Assembly (NCBI GenBank): GCA_016713735.1
Contig: JADJOP010000037.1
Span: forward strand, 376,473 to 440,472
Length of the DNA stretch: 64,000 nucleotides
Direction: 5' to 3'
Source: Bryobacterales bacterium
GTDB taxonomy: Bacteria > Acidobacteriota > Terriglobia > Bryobacterales > Bryobacteraceae
Positions within the stretch are counted from its first letter, which is position 1; the number at the start of each line of letters is the position of its first letter. The translations under genes were made by a program, and so were the position numbers. Below the pieces are notes generated by a model, which searched no databases, was not told the origin of the DNA, and was given only the letters and a program-made list of their open reading frames with translations. Positions 19,201 through 25,852 of this stretch are shown here, piece by piece.

Positions 19201-19883
19201 TGAACGTCAGTCTGCTCGCCCCATACCTCGGGCGAGGCCGGAGGAAGGTCGCAGTACCAGTCGTAAAAAGAGAGTGCGACACCGCCCATCAGTTGCAGCA
19301 TCCGGGCGCCGGAGGCGTAGCTGATCATGGACATGGCGGGAATCGGGGAGAAGCCGGCGATCCGGTCGGGTCCGTACTCCTGGATGGTGTGGATCATCGA
19401 CGCGGAGATCAACTCCACGGCAGTGTCCCAACCCAAACGGCGGAATCCACCCTTGCCGCGCGCCTTCTGCCAGCGAGCCCTCTTTTCGGGATTCGAAACC
19501 AGCGACTTCCAAGCGGCCACCGGGTCCTCGTGCTCGGCGCGCGCCTCGCGCCAGAGGTCCAGCAATGCGCCACGGATATAGGGGTACTTGACGCGAAGCG
19601 GGCTATAGAGATACCACGAGTAGGAAATTCCACGCTGGCATCCGCGGGGCTCGTAGGGCGGCAGGCCGCTCTCGAGGCTGGGATAGTCGAGCCCCTGCAT
19701 CTCCCAGGTCACGATGCCGTCCTTGACGTAGATCTGCCAAGTGCAGCCGCCCGTGCAGTTCACCCCGTGGGTGCTCCGGACGATCTTGTCGTGCTGCCAG
19801 CGGTTCCGGTAAAACTGCTCCCAACTGCGCGAGGCAGGGTTGACTTCATCCTTGATCCAAGTCAATGTATCGTTCGGCTTCAC
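16239..19883 (-). CDS. narG: Respiratory nitrate reductase alpha subunit (Mo-bisMGD)
   Basis: 1214 residues, near the ~1247 of E. coli NarG, and the catalytic subunit reducing nitrate to nitrite. The N-terminal FS0 motif has H39, C43 and C47 (RSTHGVNCTGGCTW), followed by PRGCQRG. The Mo-ligand region reads SFYDWYCDLPPASPEVWGEQ (split family block), with the ligand Asp of CDLPP conserved. No twin-arginine signal is visible, so a cytoplasmic-facing enzyme of the NarGHI type is expected. The start overlaps the stop of the upstream diheme cytochrome gene by 4 bp. Mo cofactor genes are not in the window. Confidence 0.96.
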   Translation of the reverse strand: MKPNDTLTWIKDEVNPASRSWEQFYRNRWQHDKIVRSTHGVNCTGGCTWQIYVKDGIVTWEMQGLDYPSLESGLPPYEPRGCQRGISYSWYLYSPLRVKYPYIRGALLDLWREARAEHEDPVAAWKSLVSNPEKRARWQKARGKGGFRRLGWDTAVELISASMIHTIQEYGPDRIAGFSPIPAMSMISYASGARMLQLMGGVALSFYDWYCDLPPASPEVWGEQTDVQESADWYNAKLLAVMGSNLNMTRTPDCHFAAEARHNGTKMWVFAPDFNQVAKYADEWIPLNAGQDGAWWMAVAHVLLKEFHHEQRTPYFIEYSKKFTDSPLLVELVERESGFQPGQLLRANRLSPYAEVENGDWQFLMWDEDDAAPKMPLGSVGYRWSKEKGKWNLQLKDGVTGSDIRPALTFLEAHDCVVQVKFDDFGAGTIRRRGVPARRIPTADGKTVLVSTVYDLTMAQHGVGRGLPGDYPADYDDENAPFTPAWSEKYTGMSKDTLIRFAREWGETARLTNGKCTVIIGAGINHWYHNNLMYRAAISALMLCGCVGVNGGGLAHYVGQEKLAPGEPWSAIAFGKDWYPPSRLQNAPSWHYIHTDQWRYERDYADYHSMPQEPLIQDLRGTHTADVQAQAVRNGWLPFYPQFNKNPLAVPKEAREQGAKTDEDVVRHAVKQLKEKKLRFSVEDPDAPENWPRVWFIWRGNALMASSKGHEYFLRHYLGTHDNAIAPDIAEGSVHDIEFHKTAPQGKMDLVVDLNFRMDTSALYSDIVLPAASWYEKADLNSTDMHSFIHPLSAAVPPCWQSKSDWQIFRTIAKKFSELSERHFPDPVEDLVATPLAHDTAAEVAQPAIREWMKGEVEAIPGKTMPGLRVVRRDYKNLHNQYISFGPMVPKNGLGAHGTHYEVADLYEETLRTKPYVEWNGARYPSLLDDELVCDTILRFATVTNGEMAYRSYQEMQERVGLPLVQLAEKNRGVRVSYKDIQSRIHRFINSPMWSGLIENGRAYSPFTYNVEALVPWRTLTGRQHFYLDHPGYIQFGEHLVTYKPRPLPKDYADLRVSKEAGPTKMLNYLTPHGKWHIHSTYGDNQRMTTLSRGVEPFWMNDHDAAEVGIVDNDWVEVHNDHGVVVTRAAVSARIPRGVCIQYHSPERTYSVPKSPLRNYRRAGGHNSLTRIRLKPNLMVGGYGQFTFHFNYWGPTGCNRDTHVLVRRLPELKW

Positions 19884-20743
19884 TCTTCACCTCTCCCCGT
19901 GCTGCTGAGCACCAATTGCTTCCGCACCGATCGGAAGCGGGACCTCCAGGCCAGATCGAACACGACCAGCATGAGACCGGCGCCGCCCAAGCCAACGAGC
20001 AAGAACGTGAGTTTCCCGGCCGACAAATCTTCGCCGCCGCCAGCCGCCTGATTTTCGAGAAACGCGATGATCGGCAGGATCTCCTCGGAATCAATGGGGT
20101 GTTTCTTGAAGACGGGGGCCATGGTGGGTGTCGCCGGGGCGCCCAACCAGGCGGCAAGCGTCTTTCTGCCCTCCATCCGCTCAAAGGCCCTCGTCAGGTC
20201 AGGGCCAAGTTGCCCGCCGCTGAGCCCGCCCAGGTTCTGGGCAGTGTGGCAACTGAGACAGGCAGGTCCGTTGTTCTTGAGCGAACGCTCTCCGCGGAAG
20301 ATTTGGCGGCCGGTCTCGACCTCGGCCGCGGTGAACGGCCGGTCAGTAATCTGGACGCCGATGAATTGCGACTTCTCTTGTTTGGACTCGGCGTCGATCA
20401 GATCCACAAGCGCCTCGGCTCGCGCCGGGTTCATGCCGGAGATCTGCGGCATCACGACGCCGCGGGATTCTTGCAGAAGTTTCTGCGCGTAGGCGTCGCC
20501 GCGATCGATCACGGCCTGCGGGTTGACCAGGAATCGTACCAGCCAGTCCCGTTCGGCGCGTTGGCTCACGCCCTTCAGATCCGGACCGGTCAACCGGCCG
20601 CCTCCGATCGTGTGGCAACTTATGCAATTCTGGCGGAAGAAATCCGCCGATTCCTGCCCCAGGAGTGCGGGTGCGGAGACGAGCAGGCATATGCCCTTGA
20701 GCACCCTGGTCCGCCAGCGTCTGAGCTGCCATGAACACCTCAT
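19880..20743 (-). CDS. Membrane-anchored diheme cytochrome c of the nar operon (NarC-like)
   Basis: 287 residues from the ATG at 20743, which overlaps the Rrf2 stop as ATGA; the longer open frame to 20809 runs back into that gene. A signal segment (LKGICLLVSAPALLGQ) is followed by two class I cytochrome domains with CISCH (about residue 40) and CLSCH (about 163). A membrane helix (LTFLLVGLGGAGLMLVVFDL) lies near 247-268, ending in a basic cytoplasmic tail. Thermus nar operons also begin with a diheme cytochrome (NarC). Here it could serve NarGHI or accept electrons from the alternative complex III encoded downstream. The family call is firm; the partner is inferred. Confidence 0.85.
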   Translation of the reverse strand: MRCSWQLRRWRTRVLKGICLLVSAPALLGQESADFFRQNCISCHTIGGGRLTGPDLKGVSQRAERDWLVRFLVNPQAVIDRGDAYAQKLLQESRGVVMPQISGMNPARAEALVDLIDAESKQEKSQFIGVQITDRPFTAAEVETGRQIFRGERSLKNNGPACLSCHTAQNLGGLSGGQLGPDLTRAFERMEGRKTLAAWLGAPATPTMAPVFKKHPIDSEEILPIIAFLENQAAGGGEDLSAGKLTFLLVGLGGAGLMLVVFDLAWRSRFRSVRKQLVLSSTGRGEE

Positions 20744-21222
20744 CGAGGACTTGCTCCTTCCGCCGGGCCACACCCGGCGATGCTGACCAGACCTGTCCGT
20801 CTGGCGCAAGGACGGGCGAAATCGGCAATGGTCGTAAGTTCGAGAAACTCCGTGTATACGGCCCTGACCCCGCGCCAGGCGTCATGAGCGGGACACTGAT
20901 TGGATTCGTCGCAATGGTGCTCGCCGCTGAGGAAGCAGCGCTGCTTCCAGCGCTGCCGGTCGAACAGTTCCACCACCTCAAACAGCCGGATATCCGAAGC
21001 CAGGCGGCGCATCCGATACCCGCCGCCGCTGCCGCGAGTGGCGTCGATCAAACCCGCGTTGCCCAAGGTCCAGAGAATCTTCGACAGATAGTTCGATGGA
21101 ATCCCGGCGGCCTGCGCCAGTTGTTTGCCGCGGATAGTATTCCCGTCCGGTAGTGAAGCCATCTCCACGAGCGCTCGCAACGCGTGTTCCGCCGTTGTCG
21201 AAACCATTGTCGAGTTGTTCAT
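20740..21222 (-). CDS. Rrf2-family regulator (NsrR/IscR-like), first gene of the nar-act unit
   Basis: 160 residues from the ATG at 21222. An N-terminal winged helix (STTAEHALRALVEMASLP, GIPSNYLSKILWTLGNAGLI, RGSGGGYRM) is followed by three spaced cysteines in CFLSGEHHCDESNQC, the usual Fe-S ligands of Rrf2 sensors such as NsrR and IscR. The divergent neighbour is an NO-repair (RIC) gene, which favours nitrosative-stress or redox sensing. The sigma-70 promoter at 21228-21255 places the transcript start near 21221, so translation from 21222 would be leaderless; the in-frame ATG at 21207 is the alternative start. The ligand sensed is inferred, not shown. Confidence 0.88.
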   Translation of the reverse strand: MNNSTMVSTTAEHALRALVEMASLPDGNTIRGKQLAQAAGIPSNYLSKILWTLGNAGLIDATRGSGGGYRMRRLASDIRLFEVVELFDRQRWKQRCFLSGEHHCDESNQCPAHDAWRGVRAVYTEFLELTTIADFARPCARRTGLVSIAGCGPAEGASPR

Positions 21223-21230
21223 GAACAACT
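21213..21230. promoter_or_regulatory. 18-bp perfect palindrome, probable Rrf2 operator
   Basis: AGTTGTTCATGAACAACT is identical to its reverse complement. It overlaps the last bases of the -10 box, the predicted transcript start and the candidate ATG at 21222. A dimeric repressor here would block polymerase, so autoregulation of the Rrf2 gene and control of the downstream genes is the simplest reading. Confidence 0.65.
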
Positions 21231-21255
21231 ATAGTAATGTCGAAAGGAAAGTCAA
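21228..21255 (-). promoter_or_regulatory. Sigma-70 promoter of the nar-act transcription unit
   Basis: Read on the minus strand, TTGACT (21255-21250) and TATAGT (21233-21228) are separated by 16 bp, both close to the sigma-70 consensus. The expected transcript start is near 21221. It is the only promoter I can see for the run of 13 co-directional genes. Confidence 0.7.
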
Positions 21256-21307
21256 GCCATTTTTTTGCCGGCTGGCGCCGGCCATCCTCACAGCACTAAC
21301 CACCGCC

Positions 21308-21381
21308 GGATCAACATGATCCTCAGCCGCTGGTGATCAGGCCCTCCGCTCGTTCCGCGGTCATCTGGTGACTGGAGTCAC
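21308..21381. promoter_or_regulatory. Two short dyads upstream of the RIC gene
   Basis: GGATCA-ACA-TGATCC (21308-21322) and GTGACT-GG-AGTCAC (21368-21381) are perfect 6-bp-arm dyads in the 190-bp divergent gap. Neither matches the 18-bp palindrome. They could be operators for the RIC gene, but short dyads also occur by chance. Confidence 0.3.
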
Positions 21382-21415
21382 GGCGGCGCCTCCAGGAATC
21401 GAATACCATCCCGCC

Positions 21416-22153
21416 ATGGATACCCACACGACCTCGTTGTCTAGCCAGACGATCTCCGAGATTGCCAGCCGTTCCCTGGCCGCCGTTCGCGTGTTTGAGC
21501 GCCTTGGGATCGACTATTGCTGCGGTGGTAAGCGGCTGGTGGAGGAGGCCTGTCAGGAGCAGGGCCTCGACGCCGCGACCGTGCTCTCAGATTTGGACGC
21601 CGCCCTTGCGAACCGGCCTGCGGAGGAGACCGACTGGAACCGCGCCACCTTGCGCGACCTGATCCGCCACATCGTCGGGAAGCACCACGAGTACCTCAAA
21701 CTGGAGATGCCGAGGCTGGCTCAGCGATTGGAAAAGGTGATGAAGGTCTACGGCGAGCAGGATCGGGCCACGCTGGGAGCGCTGCCGCGTGTTTTCCATG
21801 ACCTCCGTACGGAAATGGATCTCCACATGCATAAAGAGGAGATGGTGCTCTTTCCCTACATCGACAGACTGGAGGCTGATGTCAACAGTGGGCGTCCCGT
21901 TCCTCCGCCTCCCTTCGGAAGCGTCAGGAATCCCATCGCGATGATGGAGCATGAGCACGACAGTGCCGGCGCGGCCTTAAAGGGTATGCGGGATAGCACG
22001 CACGGCTTCGCCGTTCCGGACCATGCCTGCACGACCTACCGCTCGCTTCTCGAAGGACTTCGGGAACTGGAGGAAGATCTGCACGTGCACATCCACCTGG
22101 AAAACAACATTCTCTTTCCCCGTGCGATTGCGCTGGAGACAGGTACCCGCTAA
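21416..22153 (+). CDS. ric: Iron-sulfur cluster repair protein RIC (ScdA/YtfE family)
   Basis: 245 residues from the ATG at 21416 (MDTHTTSL); the open frame extends upstream but the ScdA-type domain begins just after this Met. Residues ~12-50 form the DUF542/ScdA_N domain with the CC pair in RLGIDYCCGGKR. The rest is a hemerythrin-like di-iron domain with HIVGKHHEYLKLEMP, MDLHMHKEEMVLFPYI, MEHEHDSAG and HVHIHLENNILFPR. RIC proteins repair Fe-S centres damaged by NO or oxidants. Its divergent placement from an Rrf2 regulator and a nitrate reductase operon fits protection against NO made from nitrite. Confidence 0.93.
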   Translation: MDTHTTSLSSQTISEIASRSLAAVRVFERLGIDYCCGGKRLVEEACQEQGLDAATVLSDLDAALANRPAEETDWNRATLRDLIRHIVGKHHEYLKLEMPRLAQRLEKVMKVYGEQDRATLGALPRVFHDLRTEMDLHMHKEEMVLFPYIDRLEADVNSGRPVPPPPFGSVRNPIAMMEHEHDSAGAALKGMRDSTHGFAVPDHACTTYRSLLEGLRELEEDLHVHIHLENNILFPRAIALETGTR

Positions 22154-22499
22154 GGGGGGCGGCTGATTCGTATACCCGGTGGATGGCCGTCGCGCCGCTT
22201 GCCATACTCTGCCCTGAGCGCCTGTTCGCACCCTTAGCGTTGGGTGGGCCAGCCTGCTGGCGCGGAGTCGAAGGCCGCCATTCAAACGCAACGCTTGACC
22301 TTTTCAATGGCTCGTTGGTCATGCCGCGGAGCTTGTGTTCGTTCCACCTCGAATCAGGTCTGGAGCCCAGCCAGCCCACACATCGGCTCTGAATATAGAC
22401 TTCCGCCCCACCAACTCGGGCCGGCACGGCGGTGCGCGCGTGAACTCTAAAGCGGGAGGGGCAGCACCCCAGCCCGCGTGATCCGCCTAAACGGCGAAA
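22154..22499. other. Convergent intergenic region, nothing recognised
   Basis: About 345 bp between the convergent RIC and hemerythrin-domain genes. Small open frames exist on both strands but none has a plausible start site or a recognisable product, and no strong terminator hairpin was found by eye. Confidence 0.5.
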
Positions 22500-22949
22500 T
22501 TACTTCATGCGGACGCCCCGCCGGGAAGCCCACACCAAACCGAGCTCCGTATGCGCAGGTTCAGGGATTTCACGTTCGGCGATGGCGAAGATTTTCGTCT
22601 CTTCCTTCTCGAAGTGCTTGTACGTATCCGTGACCGTTTGCTGGAGGAAACTGCGGGCCTCTTCCACGCTGGTGGCGGTGAGCGCCCCCGTCAGTAGGCG
22701 CCGGATCACCTGGTGATCCGTTGGTCCCGGCGTACCGTCCGGATTTGGGGGAGCAACCGGCAGGTGCTCCTCGATCGGAGGGCGCAGGATGGCATCTTCA
22801 ATATCAGCGTGGGAGATCAGCACCGATTCCAGACACCCAGCCAGCACACGCACTTCCCCGATTGTCGCGTCGCCGGTTCTTGCCCGGATGAATGCCAGCA
22901 GCGGATACATGGCGCCGTGCTCGCCCTTCAGAGCGTCAGTGAGCCTCAT
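22500..22949 (-). CDS. Hemerythrin-domain protein
   Basis: 149 residues from the ATG at 22949 (MRLTDALKGEHGAMYPLL), where the domain begins; the frame stays open to 23189 but the upstream residues show no domain character. Likely iron ligands are in KGEHGAMY, ISHADIEDAIL and HFEKEETKIF, the pattern of a hemerythrin HHE four-helix bundle. These bind O2 or NO, or serve in iron repair. Lying beside RIC and the nar genes, a role in NO or oxygen handling is likely but inferred. The C-terminal tail is short and basic. Confidence 0.78.
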   Translation of the reverse strand: MRLTDALKGEHGAMYPLLAFIRARTGDATIGEVRVLAGCLESVLISHADIEDAILRPPIEEHLPVAPPNPDGTPGPTDHQVIRRLLTGALTATSVEEARSFLQQTVTDTYKHFEKEETKIFAIAEREIPEPAHTELGLVWASRRGVRMK

Positions 22950-23159
22950 GTACCTAACCCTACCGTGGGCCGGGCGATTTGAAAAGACCTCAAGAATATT
23001 TGACCCGTGCCAGGCAATCCTTCCAATGAGCCATACACAGTGGAGTGGATCAGAAGGCAGGTAAAGATTACTCCTCCTGCACGAGTCCCGATTCAGGGCC
23101 TGTTCTCCGCACTGATGACCGCAAAAACCTCTCCCGCACAGACCGCCGATTTCTGCCAC

Positions 23160-23212
23160 GAAACAGAATCGTGACCATTCCAGCACCAAAGCCCGACATC
23201 AGCGCCTAGAAT
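23160..23212 (+). promoter_or_regulatory. Cassette 1 kinase promoter with tandem half-sites
   Basis: Half-sites GAAAC (23160-23164) and GTGAC (23171-23175) are 11 bp apart. TAGAAT (23207-23212) starts 36 bp after the second. The ATG at 23224 is 11 bp after the -10 box, so the transcript is nearly leaderless. No -35 box is visible, as expected for an activator-dependent promoter. Confidence 0.6.
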
Positions 23213-23223
23213 GTAGTGTTGAG

Positions 23224-25107
23224 ATGTGCCAGGCACGCCGTATGCAAGGGCTTTTTCTGGCCTTCACGTTGCTCACTGGGGCGGCGGTGGGATGGCTCGG
23301 GTGGCGGCTGCTCGCTCAGGACCGGGCTCTTGCGCGGCAGCGGAAGGTGGAGCAACTCGAAGCGGCGGCGGATCGTGTCACCGGCGCGCTCTACCGGCAG
23401 ATGGCCGAGTTCGAGGAGCTGTTGTTGACTGGGGGAAAGCGAGGGCTCCCGGAAGGAGCAGTCCTGCTTCGTTCCCAGAGCCAGCAGATCGCCGTCTCGC
23501 CACCTGACGGCTTGCTCTACCTTCCAGTCCTCCCCGCGCCTCCGACCATACCGGACGGGCTGTTCACCAACGCTGAGGCGCTGGAATTTCAGAGGACGGA
23601 TTTCCTGGCGGCGGCATCCGCTCTCCGCCGCCTCGCTGCATCGGGCGACCGGTTTGTGAGGGCAGAGGCATTGGCGCGGCTGGCCCGTAACTGGAAGAAG
23701 GCCGGAAGGCCTGAAGCGGCGCTGGCGGCATACGCTCAACTTTCCACTTTGGGTGCAACCATGGTGGACGGCTTGCCTGCGCATTTGGTCGCATTGGAGG
23801 GGAGGTGCTCGTTGTTCCATGAGCTGCGAAACGCGGGCGACCTGGAGCGTGAAGCGGGAATCCTCCACAACCGGCTCATGAGCGGCGAATGGAGTCTGGT
23901 GAAGTCCTCATATGAGTTCCAAGTAGCGCAGGCGCGGCGGTGGCTTCGGCGGACACCCGAGGCCGAGGGCGGAGGCAAGGAGGCGCTATCGGCCGCCGCT
24001 GATCTGCTGTGGCAAGCCTGGCAGAGGGGCTCACCTCCCAAGGGGCGTACAATATTCGGCGGCGACAGAGCCGTGCTGGCGGCATGGTCCTCCGATGGTG
24101 AGGAGTGGACGGCCGTTCTGGCTCCGGCGCTGGCGTTTGACGCTGCACTGCTCGAGGCAGGATCGTTCGAGGCGGCGTTGATCGATGATGAGGGCCGCCG
24201 CCTGATAGGGCGCATAAACAAACCGGCAAGACTTCGCGTGGAACGGAGCCAGGCCTCCACGAAGCTGCCGTGGACCGTCCTGTTGACCAGCCGTGACGAT
24301 GGAACGGCTGAATTAGCAGGCCGCCACCGGCTGCTCGGCGGCGGGCTGGCGATGCTGGTGGCTCTACTGGCAGCGGCTGGCTTCATTGTGTCGCGGGCTG
24401 TGTCGAAGGAAATGGCGGTGGCTCAGCTCCAAACCGATTTCGTTGCCGCCGTCTCGCACGAGTTCCGCAGCCCTCTGGCTTCGATTTCCCAGATCGCCGA
24501 ACTGTTGGACGCCGATCGCTGGCCGACGCCAGATCACCGCAGGAGGGGACAGGAAATACTGACGCGGGAGACAGCCCGGTTGCGCCGCTTGGTGGAGGGG
24601 CTTCTGGATTTCGCGAGGATGGAAGCGGGAACGGCCGGCTACCGGCTGGCGCCACTCGACGGGGCGGAGATGGTGCGGGGCGTGGTCAACGAGTTTCAAG
24701 CATCCGCGAACGGCAGCCAGATCGAGCTTTCCATCGCTACCGGCCTGCCTCACATTCGAGGCGACCGGGAAGCCCTCTCGCGCGCACTCTGGAACCTGCT
24801 CGAAAACGCCGTGAAGTACTCCGCGCCCCCGGCCCGGGTTTGGGTCGAAACCTCGGCGCGCGATGGCGTCCTGGCGATTCGCGTGCGCGATGAAGGGACC
24901 GGCATTCCCGGCGGAGAGCAGGCGCAGATATTCAACAAGTTCTACCGCGGCAGCGAGGCGAAGGCCCGCGGTGTGAAGGGTACAGGGCTTGGGCTGGCCA
25001 TGGTGCGGCACATTGTGGAAGGGCACGGTGGCGTGATCCGTGTGGAAAGCGAGCCCGGGCGCGGGAGCACCTTCACGCTGATATTGCCCGGAGGCGAACC
25101 AGCATGA
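23224..25107 (+). CDS. Cassette 1 sensor histidine kinase with TPR-like extracytoplasmic domain
   Basis: 627 residues. A first membrane helix (about 10-28) is followed by a ~340-residue extracytoplasmic domain containing a TPR-like helical segment (VRAEALARLARNWKKAGRPEAALAAYAQL). A second helix (about 370-393) leads by a short linker, without a clear HAMP domain, into a HisKA domain with H412 in AVSHEFRSPL. The ATPase domain has NLLENAVKYS, DEGTGIPGG and GTGLGLAMVRHIVEGHGG. All catalytic motifs are intact. The start matches the near-leaderless layout seen in the other cassettes. It overlaps its regulator gene by 4 bp. The signal sensed is unknown. Confidence 0.9.
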   Translation: MCQARRMQGLFLAFTLLTGAAVGWLGWRLLAQDRALARQRKVEQLEAAADRVTGALYRQMAEFEELLLTGGKRGLPEGAVLLRSQSQQIAVSPPDGLLYLPVLPAPPTIPDGLFTNAEALEFQRTDFLAAASALRRLAASGDRFVRAEALARLARNWKKAGRPEAALAAYAQLSTLGATMVDGLPAHLVALEGRCSLFHELRNAGDLEREAGILHNRLMSGEWSLVKSSYEFQVAQARRWLRRTPEAEGGGKEALSAAADLLWQAWQRGSPPKGRTIFGGDRAVLAAWSSDGEEWTAVLAPALAFDAALLEAGSFEAALIDDEGRRLIGRINKPARLRVERSQASTKLPWTVLLTSRDDGTAELAGRHRLLGGGLAMLVALLAAAGFIVSRAVSKEMAVAQLQTDFVAAVSHEFRSPLASISQIAELLDADRWPTPDHRRRGQEILTRETARLRRLVEGLLDFARMEAGTAGYRLAPLDGAEMVRGVVNEFQASANGSQIELSIATGLPHIRGDREALSRALWNLLENAVKYSAPPARVWVETSARDGVLAIRVRDEGTGIPGGEQAQIFNKFYRGSEAKARGVKGTGLGLAMVRHIVEGHGGVIRVESEPGRGSTFTLILPGGEPA

Positions 25108-25793
25108 CGCGCATTCTGGTGGTGGAGGACGAGCCTGGAATCGCCTTCGGACTGGAGACCGACCTCCAAATGGAGGGCTACGAGGTCACGCTGGAGCAAA
25201 ACGGCGCCGTGGCGGTGGAGAAGGCCCAAGCGTCGAGCTACGACATGATTCTCCTCGACATCATGCTGCCCGGGATGGATGGGTTCGAGGTGTGCCGCGC
25301 GCTGCGCCGCTCAGGCGTGCGCACTCCCATCATCCTTGTCACGGCGCGCACGCATGAGGCTGAAAAGGTGATGGGATTGGAGGTGGGCGCCGATGACTAC
25401 GTGACGAAGCCCTTCAGTCTTCGTGAACTGCGCGCACGCATCAAGGCTGTGTTGCGGCGGACCGCCGGAGAGCTGCCGCGTACCTACCGGATGGGAGAGG
25501 TTGAGGTGGATTTCACACGCGGCGAACTGCGGCGGAACGGCAGGCCCGTGGAGACGACGCAACTGGAGTTCAAGCTCCTGGAGGCGTTCATCCGGAACCA
25601 AGGCCGGCTGCTCAGCCGCGACCGGATTCTGGACCTGGTGTGGGGCGCTGGGGCCCACGTCACCGACCGCGTGGTGGATAACCACGTCCTGACGTTGCGC
25701 CGGAAGATCGAGCCGGACCCGCAACGTCCCATCTTCCTGGTCAGCGTGCGCGGAGTGGGTTACCGGTTTGAGGGTCCACAAACCGAATCATGA
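25104..25793 (+). CDS. Cassette 1 OmpR/PhoB-type response regulator
   Basis: 229 residues. The receiver domain has the acidic pair in VVEDEPG, phospho-acceptor D52 (LLDIMLPG), the Thr of LVTARTHE and K of DDYVTKPFS. The C-terminal winged helix carries the recognition helix VTDRVVDNHVLTLRRKI (V186; N193 at the position that varies between cassettes). It should bind tandem direct half-sites spaced 11 bp, as in the PhoB/OmpR family, matching the half-sites before the kinase and propeller genes. Its stop codon lies inside the ATGAC half-site of the next promoter. Confidence 0.93.
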   Translation: MTRILVVEDEPGIAFGLETDLQMEGYEVTLEQNGAVAVEKAQASSYDMILLDIMLPGMDGFEVCRALRRSGVRTPIILVTARTHEAEKVMGLEVGADDYVTKPFSLRELRARIKAVLRRTAGELPRTYRMGEVEVDFTRGELRRNGRPVETTQLEFKLLEAFIRNQGRLLSRDRILDLVWGAGAHVTDRVVDNHVLTLRRKIEPDPQRPIFLVSVRGVGYRFEGPQTES

Positions 25794-25833
25794 CCGAACT
25801 GGCCCTTGAATTCTGACGATGGCACTTCATCCT
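25779..25833 (+). promoter_or_regulatory. Cassette 1 propeller-gene promoter
   Basis: CAAAC (25779-25783) and ATGAC (25790-25794) are 11 bp apart and match the cassette 1 kinase promoter (shared AAACnGAATCrTGACC). A weak -10, CATCCT (25828-25833), starts 38 bp after the second half-site. GAAGGAGG precedes the ATG at 25853. Confidence 0.5.
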
Positions 25834-25852
25834 GGCGATGAAGGAGGCAAGA

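Noticed and set aside
18501..20051. 516-codon plus-strand open frame
   Set aside because: It is antisense to narG and the diheme cytochrome gene; the protein is low in recognisable content and the minus strand encodes complete families.
21213..21230. FNR/CRP-type box
   Set aside because: The palindrome lacks the TTGAT-N4-ATCAA pattern; an Rrf2 operator fits its position better.
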